DNA of 64,000 nt from Cohnella cholangitidis (GTDB lineage: Bacteria > Bacillota > Bacilli > Paenibacillales > Paenibacillaceae), in assembly GCF_014107495.1 (NCBI RefSeq), contig NZ_CP041969.1, forward strand, positions 4,947,501 to 5,011,500. Reading direction: 5' to 3'. Below, in pieces: positions 61,568-64,000 of the stretch (its first letter is position 1; every line of letters starts with the position of its first letter). The notes beneath the pieces are model-generated. The model saw nothing but the letters and a program-made list of their open reading frames with translations, was not told where the DNA came from and searched no databases. A program made the translations under genes and the position numbers.

Positions 61568-61768
61568 TTATTTCGATTCGTCAGGCTCCGACATAAACCA
61601 AGCGATATGCGTACATTTTCGACAGACGAGTATGGTGGCATTTTTGTTTGCCCAATCTAATCCGAAAAAAGTCGCTCCCCTTGAATTCAGTTGCCGGTAG
61701 TCTTTATCAAAGGTATCGTTTCCGCAACATGGGCATGAGAGCGAAGCGCCGCCAGCATGATATCTCAT
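61568..61768 (-). CDS. Small zinc-ribbon protein
   Basis: The 66-residue protein has two cysteine pairs, SCPCCGND near residue 12 and VCRKCTHIAWF near residue 49, forming a zinc ribbon. The segment between contains FFGLDWANKNATILVC. It is likely a small nucleic acid- or protein-binding protein; similar short proteins in Firmicutes have no known role. The start ATG 61768 has AGGAGCGG upstream. Confidence 0.75.
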   Translation of the reverse strand: MRYHAGGASLSCPCCGNDTFDKDYRQLNSRGATFFGLDWANKNATILVCRKCTHIAWFMSEPDESK

Positions 61769-61913
61769 CGTAAACCGCTCCTTTTTATTCTTGTTCCTCT
61801 TTCGTGAAATATACGTACTTTAATCTCAAAGGTTGCATAGCGGGCATAAAAGGTAAGCCGCAACGCCATTCTATAGGTGAATGACTATCTACTTGGAAGG
61901 CGGATTAAACTCC

Positions 61914-62879
61914 ATGAAGCTCACCAGAACGTTATCGTTAGCAACATTCCTGACCTTGTTGGCCGGCTGCGTCCAGAATCCAGGCGATACGATGAATCTT
62001 AAGCAGCATTCCGGTCCGGTCAAGGTTCAGTCCAACGGACAATCTCCGGCGGATTTGACGGAAGGCCGGCACATCGTACCGATCCAAAACTTGCAAAATA
62101 CGGGCTATGTTTCTCTAGACGATCTTGCCCAAGCAACGGGGTATCACGGAGCCTGGTTGCGGGACGGGACGTACGGAGTAGGCGACTACGATGCGGCATG
62201 GTTATTCAAAACGGGAGACAGCACGGTAACGGTTGCCAACAATAAAGTTGAAATGCCGGCTTCGGCGATCAAAGACAATAATCATTTGTACATTCCCGTT
62301 GCTGCATTGCAGAAGCTGTTCGGAGACGTAACGGTGTTTACTGTCGAACCGGACGATGTCGCCTTTTTCCCCAAGCCGTCGCCTAACGAAACGGGAGCGA
62401 ACGGCCGTAATTTGGATTTCGCGGATGCCCGGCCTACGAAACCCGCTTTAGCGGCGGATTCGGAAGGAATTATGAATGCGGCAAGCGAAGATTCGCGAAT
62501 GATCGCGTTCGCCAAGAAATTTCTGGGGATCAAATACGAGTTCGGTACAGGCGCGTACAAACAAACCGGAACTTTCGATTGCTCGTCGTTTACTCGCTAC
62601 GTCTTCGACCAGTTCGATGTAGACCTGCCAAGAATAGCTAGAGCGCAAGCCGAGAAAGGACATTATGTCGACAGAGATAAGCTTGAAGTCGGCGATTTGT
62701 TGTTCTTCTATGTGCCCGGGCGTTTCAAGAGCAATGAAACGGTAGGGCATGTAGGCATCTACATGGGCAACGGGAATATGATTCATGCGAGCCCTAAGCC
62801 GCAAGACGGAGTTCAAATTACTCCGATCAACAAAGCCTACTGGAAAGATACCTTTTTGTACGCCAAACGCTATTTGTAA
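61914..62879 (+). CDS. Lipoprotein NlpC/P60 cell-wall peptidase
   Basis: The 321-residue protein has a lipoprotein signal with lipobox LLAGC (Cys19), a copper-amine-oxidase-N-like stalk domain (about residues 60-150, GYVSLDDLAQATGYHGAWLR) and a C-terminal NlpC/P60 peptidase. Catalytic Cys223 is in FDCSSFTRYVF, His279 in GHVGIYMGN and a further His in MIHASP. It should cut peptide bonds in peptidoglycan stems from the outer membrane face. ATG 61914 gives the lipobox at the expected distance; the frame from 61881 adds an unlikely leader. Confidence 0.9.
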   Translation: MKLTRTLSLATFLTLLAGCVQNPGDTMNLKQHSGPVKVQSNGQSPADLTEGRHIVPIQNLQNTGYVSLDDLAQATGYHGAWLRDGTYGVGDYDAAWLFKTGDSTVTVANNKVEMPASAIKDNNHLYIPVAALQKLFGDVTVFTVEPDDVAFFPKPSPNETGANGRNLDFADARPTKPALAADSEGIMNAASEDSRMIAFAKKFLGIKYEFGTGAYKQTGTFDCSSFTRYVFDQFDVDLPRIARAQAEKGHYVDRDKLEVGDLLFFYVPGRFKSNETVGHVGIYMGNGNMIHASPKPQDGVQITPINKAYWKDTFLYAKRYL

Positions 62880-62897
62880 TTTCCGGAACAACAATAA

Positions 62898-62935
62898 AAG
62901 GCAATTCCTTGAGCCCGCGGCTCGGGAATTGCCTT
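62898..62935. terminator. Bidirectional terminator after the NlpC/P60 gene
   Basis: AAGGCAATTCC (62898-62908) pairs with GGAATTGCCTT (62925-62935), with a further inner GAGC/GCTC pairing. It separates two convergent genes. Confidence 0.8.
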
Positions 62936-62942
62936 ACGTTAT

Positions 62943-63995
62943 TTAAGCATGAACGTGTTTGATTTCATAATTCCGTTTCACGGACAGATCGAGAAATTGA
63001 TCGCCGACTTGTACGAGCGGCCGGAAAAAGTCGGTCGGATGGGTCATGACGATCGTTCCGATTTCTCCAGTCGATAATTCAACGCTCTTGCCGATAAAAT
63101 TGGGAACCATATGACGGATAAAAGTATGGGTGATATCCGGATCGAGCTCCCGGAAGCTTAGCTCGAACATCTCCCGTAAAACGTGCAGCAGATCTCTTTT
63201 CTCGCGGTATACCCGAGAAGATATCATAGCGCTATAGACGTCTGCCACGGCAACGACTTTGGCCATCGGATGAATCTGATCTCCCGAAAGTCCGTGCGGA
63301 TAGCCTTTGCCGTCCATTCGTTCGTGATGCTGCAAAGCGGCTAGAGCGATTGCGTTGTCGTCGAAGGAGTTTTTCAGGATATCGTATCCGAATTGAGGAT
63401 GGTTTTTGATTTCGTTGTATTCTTCGTCCGAGAGCTTGGTAGGTTTATTAAGAATCGTTTCGGCGATCTTGCATTTGCCGATGTCATGCAGAAATCCCGC
63501 TTTGCCGGCCCGTACGGTCGCTTCCTCGTCCCAGCCCAGCCAACGCGCTATGTAGTAACTAAGCATGCCTACTTGTACGGAATGCTGGTAAGTGTAGTCG
63601 TCTTGGCTATTAAGCATCAGCAATAAAGAGACGACATCGCGTTCCGCGCGGAAGTTCTCGACGAGAGGCTGGAAACTTTCTTTGACATCGTCCTCGTAAA
63701 TACGCCCTTCCTCCAGAGCGCGTTCGAACAACTGCTCGGCTCCGGCTACCGCGTCGTGGTAGAGCGGGCGAAGCAGCGGATTGTAAGTAGAAGGCGCAGG
63801 CTCTTCTTCGGCTTGAAAAGGCGCGTTGCCGGGGCGCCATTCGATTTCGACGAAATCAATCTGGTGTTGGTACATACGAGATAATTCTTTTTCGTTAAGA
63901 ACGGTCCCTTTGGAAAGGACGTGTAACCCGAAGGAGTTAAATATATCTTCGGATAATTGGTCTCCCGAACGCACATCCGTAATATGAACTCTCAT
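62943..63995 (-). CDS. HD-GYP domain c-di-GMP phosphodiesterase
   Basis: The 350-residue protein has an N-terminal region of about 100 residues with no known sensor and an HD-GYP domain with HSVQVGMLSYYIARWLGW, FLHDIGKCKI (HD) and HHERMDGKGYPHGLSGDQI (GYP). It probably breaks down c-di-GMP and may oppose or complement the GGDEF-EAL protein elsewhere in the window. The ATG at 63995 lies five bases from the window edge, so its ribosome site is outside view. Confidence 0.92.
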   Translation of the reverse strand: MRVHITDVRSGDQLSEDIFNSFGLHVLSKGTVLNEKELSRMYQHQIDFVEIEWRPGNAPFQAEEEPAPSTYNPLLRPLYHDAVAGAEQLFERALEEGRIYEDDVKESFQPLVENFRAERDVVSLLLMLNSQDDYTYQHSVQVGMLSYYIARWLGWDEEATVRAGKAGFLHDIGKCKIAETILNKPTKLSDEEYNEIKNHPQFGYDILKNSFDDNAIALAALQHHERMDGKGYPHGLSGDQIHPMAKVVAVADVYSAMISSRVYREKRDLLHVLREMFELSFRELDPDITHTFIRHMVPNFIGKSVELSTGEIGTIVMTHPTDFFRPLVQVGDQFLDLSVKRNYEIKHVHA

Positions 63996-64000
63996 ATGAC

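Overview
The window reads as the chromosome of a spore-former-type Firmicute of the Paenibacillaceae, most likely Paenibacillus or Cohnella (inference). The reasons are several YesM/YesN-type sensor kinase/regulator systems next to family-1 sugar ABC transporters, class Ib nrdIEF, mtnK-mtnA, the sufCDSUB order, strong GGAGG ribosome sites, moderately high GC and many TTG/GTG starts. I see no rRNA, tRNA, CRISPR array or prophage.

Layout. 1-8.4 kb: the end of a YesM-type kinase, a periplasmic sugar-binding protein and a lipoprotein solute-binding protein; an IS1595-like gene lacking its catalytic core; an odd hairpin and purine-rich tract; then a sugar ABC transporter and an MFS protein. 8.4-18.3 kb: small membrane proteins, a PAS-GGDEF-EAL protein, nrdIEF behind two NrdR boxes, a yunC-like gene and mtnK-mtnA. 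18.5-42.4 kb: a large accessory catabolic region (see below). 42.4-53.4 kb: AraC and LacI regulators, a maltodextrin ABC transporter, a lipoprotein alpha-amylase, an unrecognised permease and a neopullulanase. 53.6-64 kb: an ECF sigma/anti-sigma pair, a DUF1802 protein, the SUF iron-sulfur operon, a zinc-ribbon protein, an NlpC/P60 hydrolase and an HD-GYP protein.

The most interesting part is 18.5-42.4 kb. A GH127 beta-L-arabinofuranosidase, a YesMN two-component system and an ABC importer are followed by a prolidase-like M24 peptidase, a DapA-family deaminase, a ketoglutarate-semialdehyde-type dehydrogenase, its own sigma-54 (rpoN) and a secreted zinc metalloprotease with carbohydrate-binding domains. 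Next come a heteromeric D-hydroxyproline dehydrogenase-like set, a second M24 peptidase, a sigma-54 activator, a flavoprotein amine oxidase, a hydroxyproline epimerase and a racemase paralogue without catalytic cysteines. Together these could take arabinosylated hydroxyproline-rich plant glycoproteins (extensins, arabinogalactan proteins) apart and burn both L-arabinose and hydroxyproline, the latter to 2-oxoglutarate. Two back-to-back sigma-54 promoters of near-consensus sequence lie between the divergent oxidase and peptidase genes.

Five genes are broken by frameshifts: both permeases of the 24-27 kb transporter, the alpha-amylase, the neopullulanase and sufU. Four are one-base changes in homopolymer runs, and one hits a probably essential gene, so sequencing error is a serious possibility.
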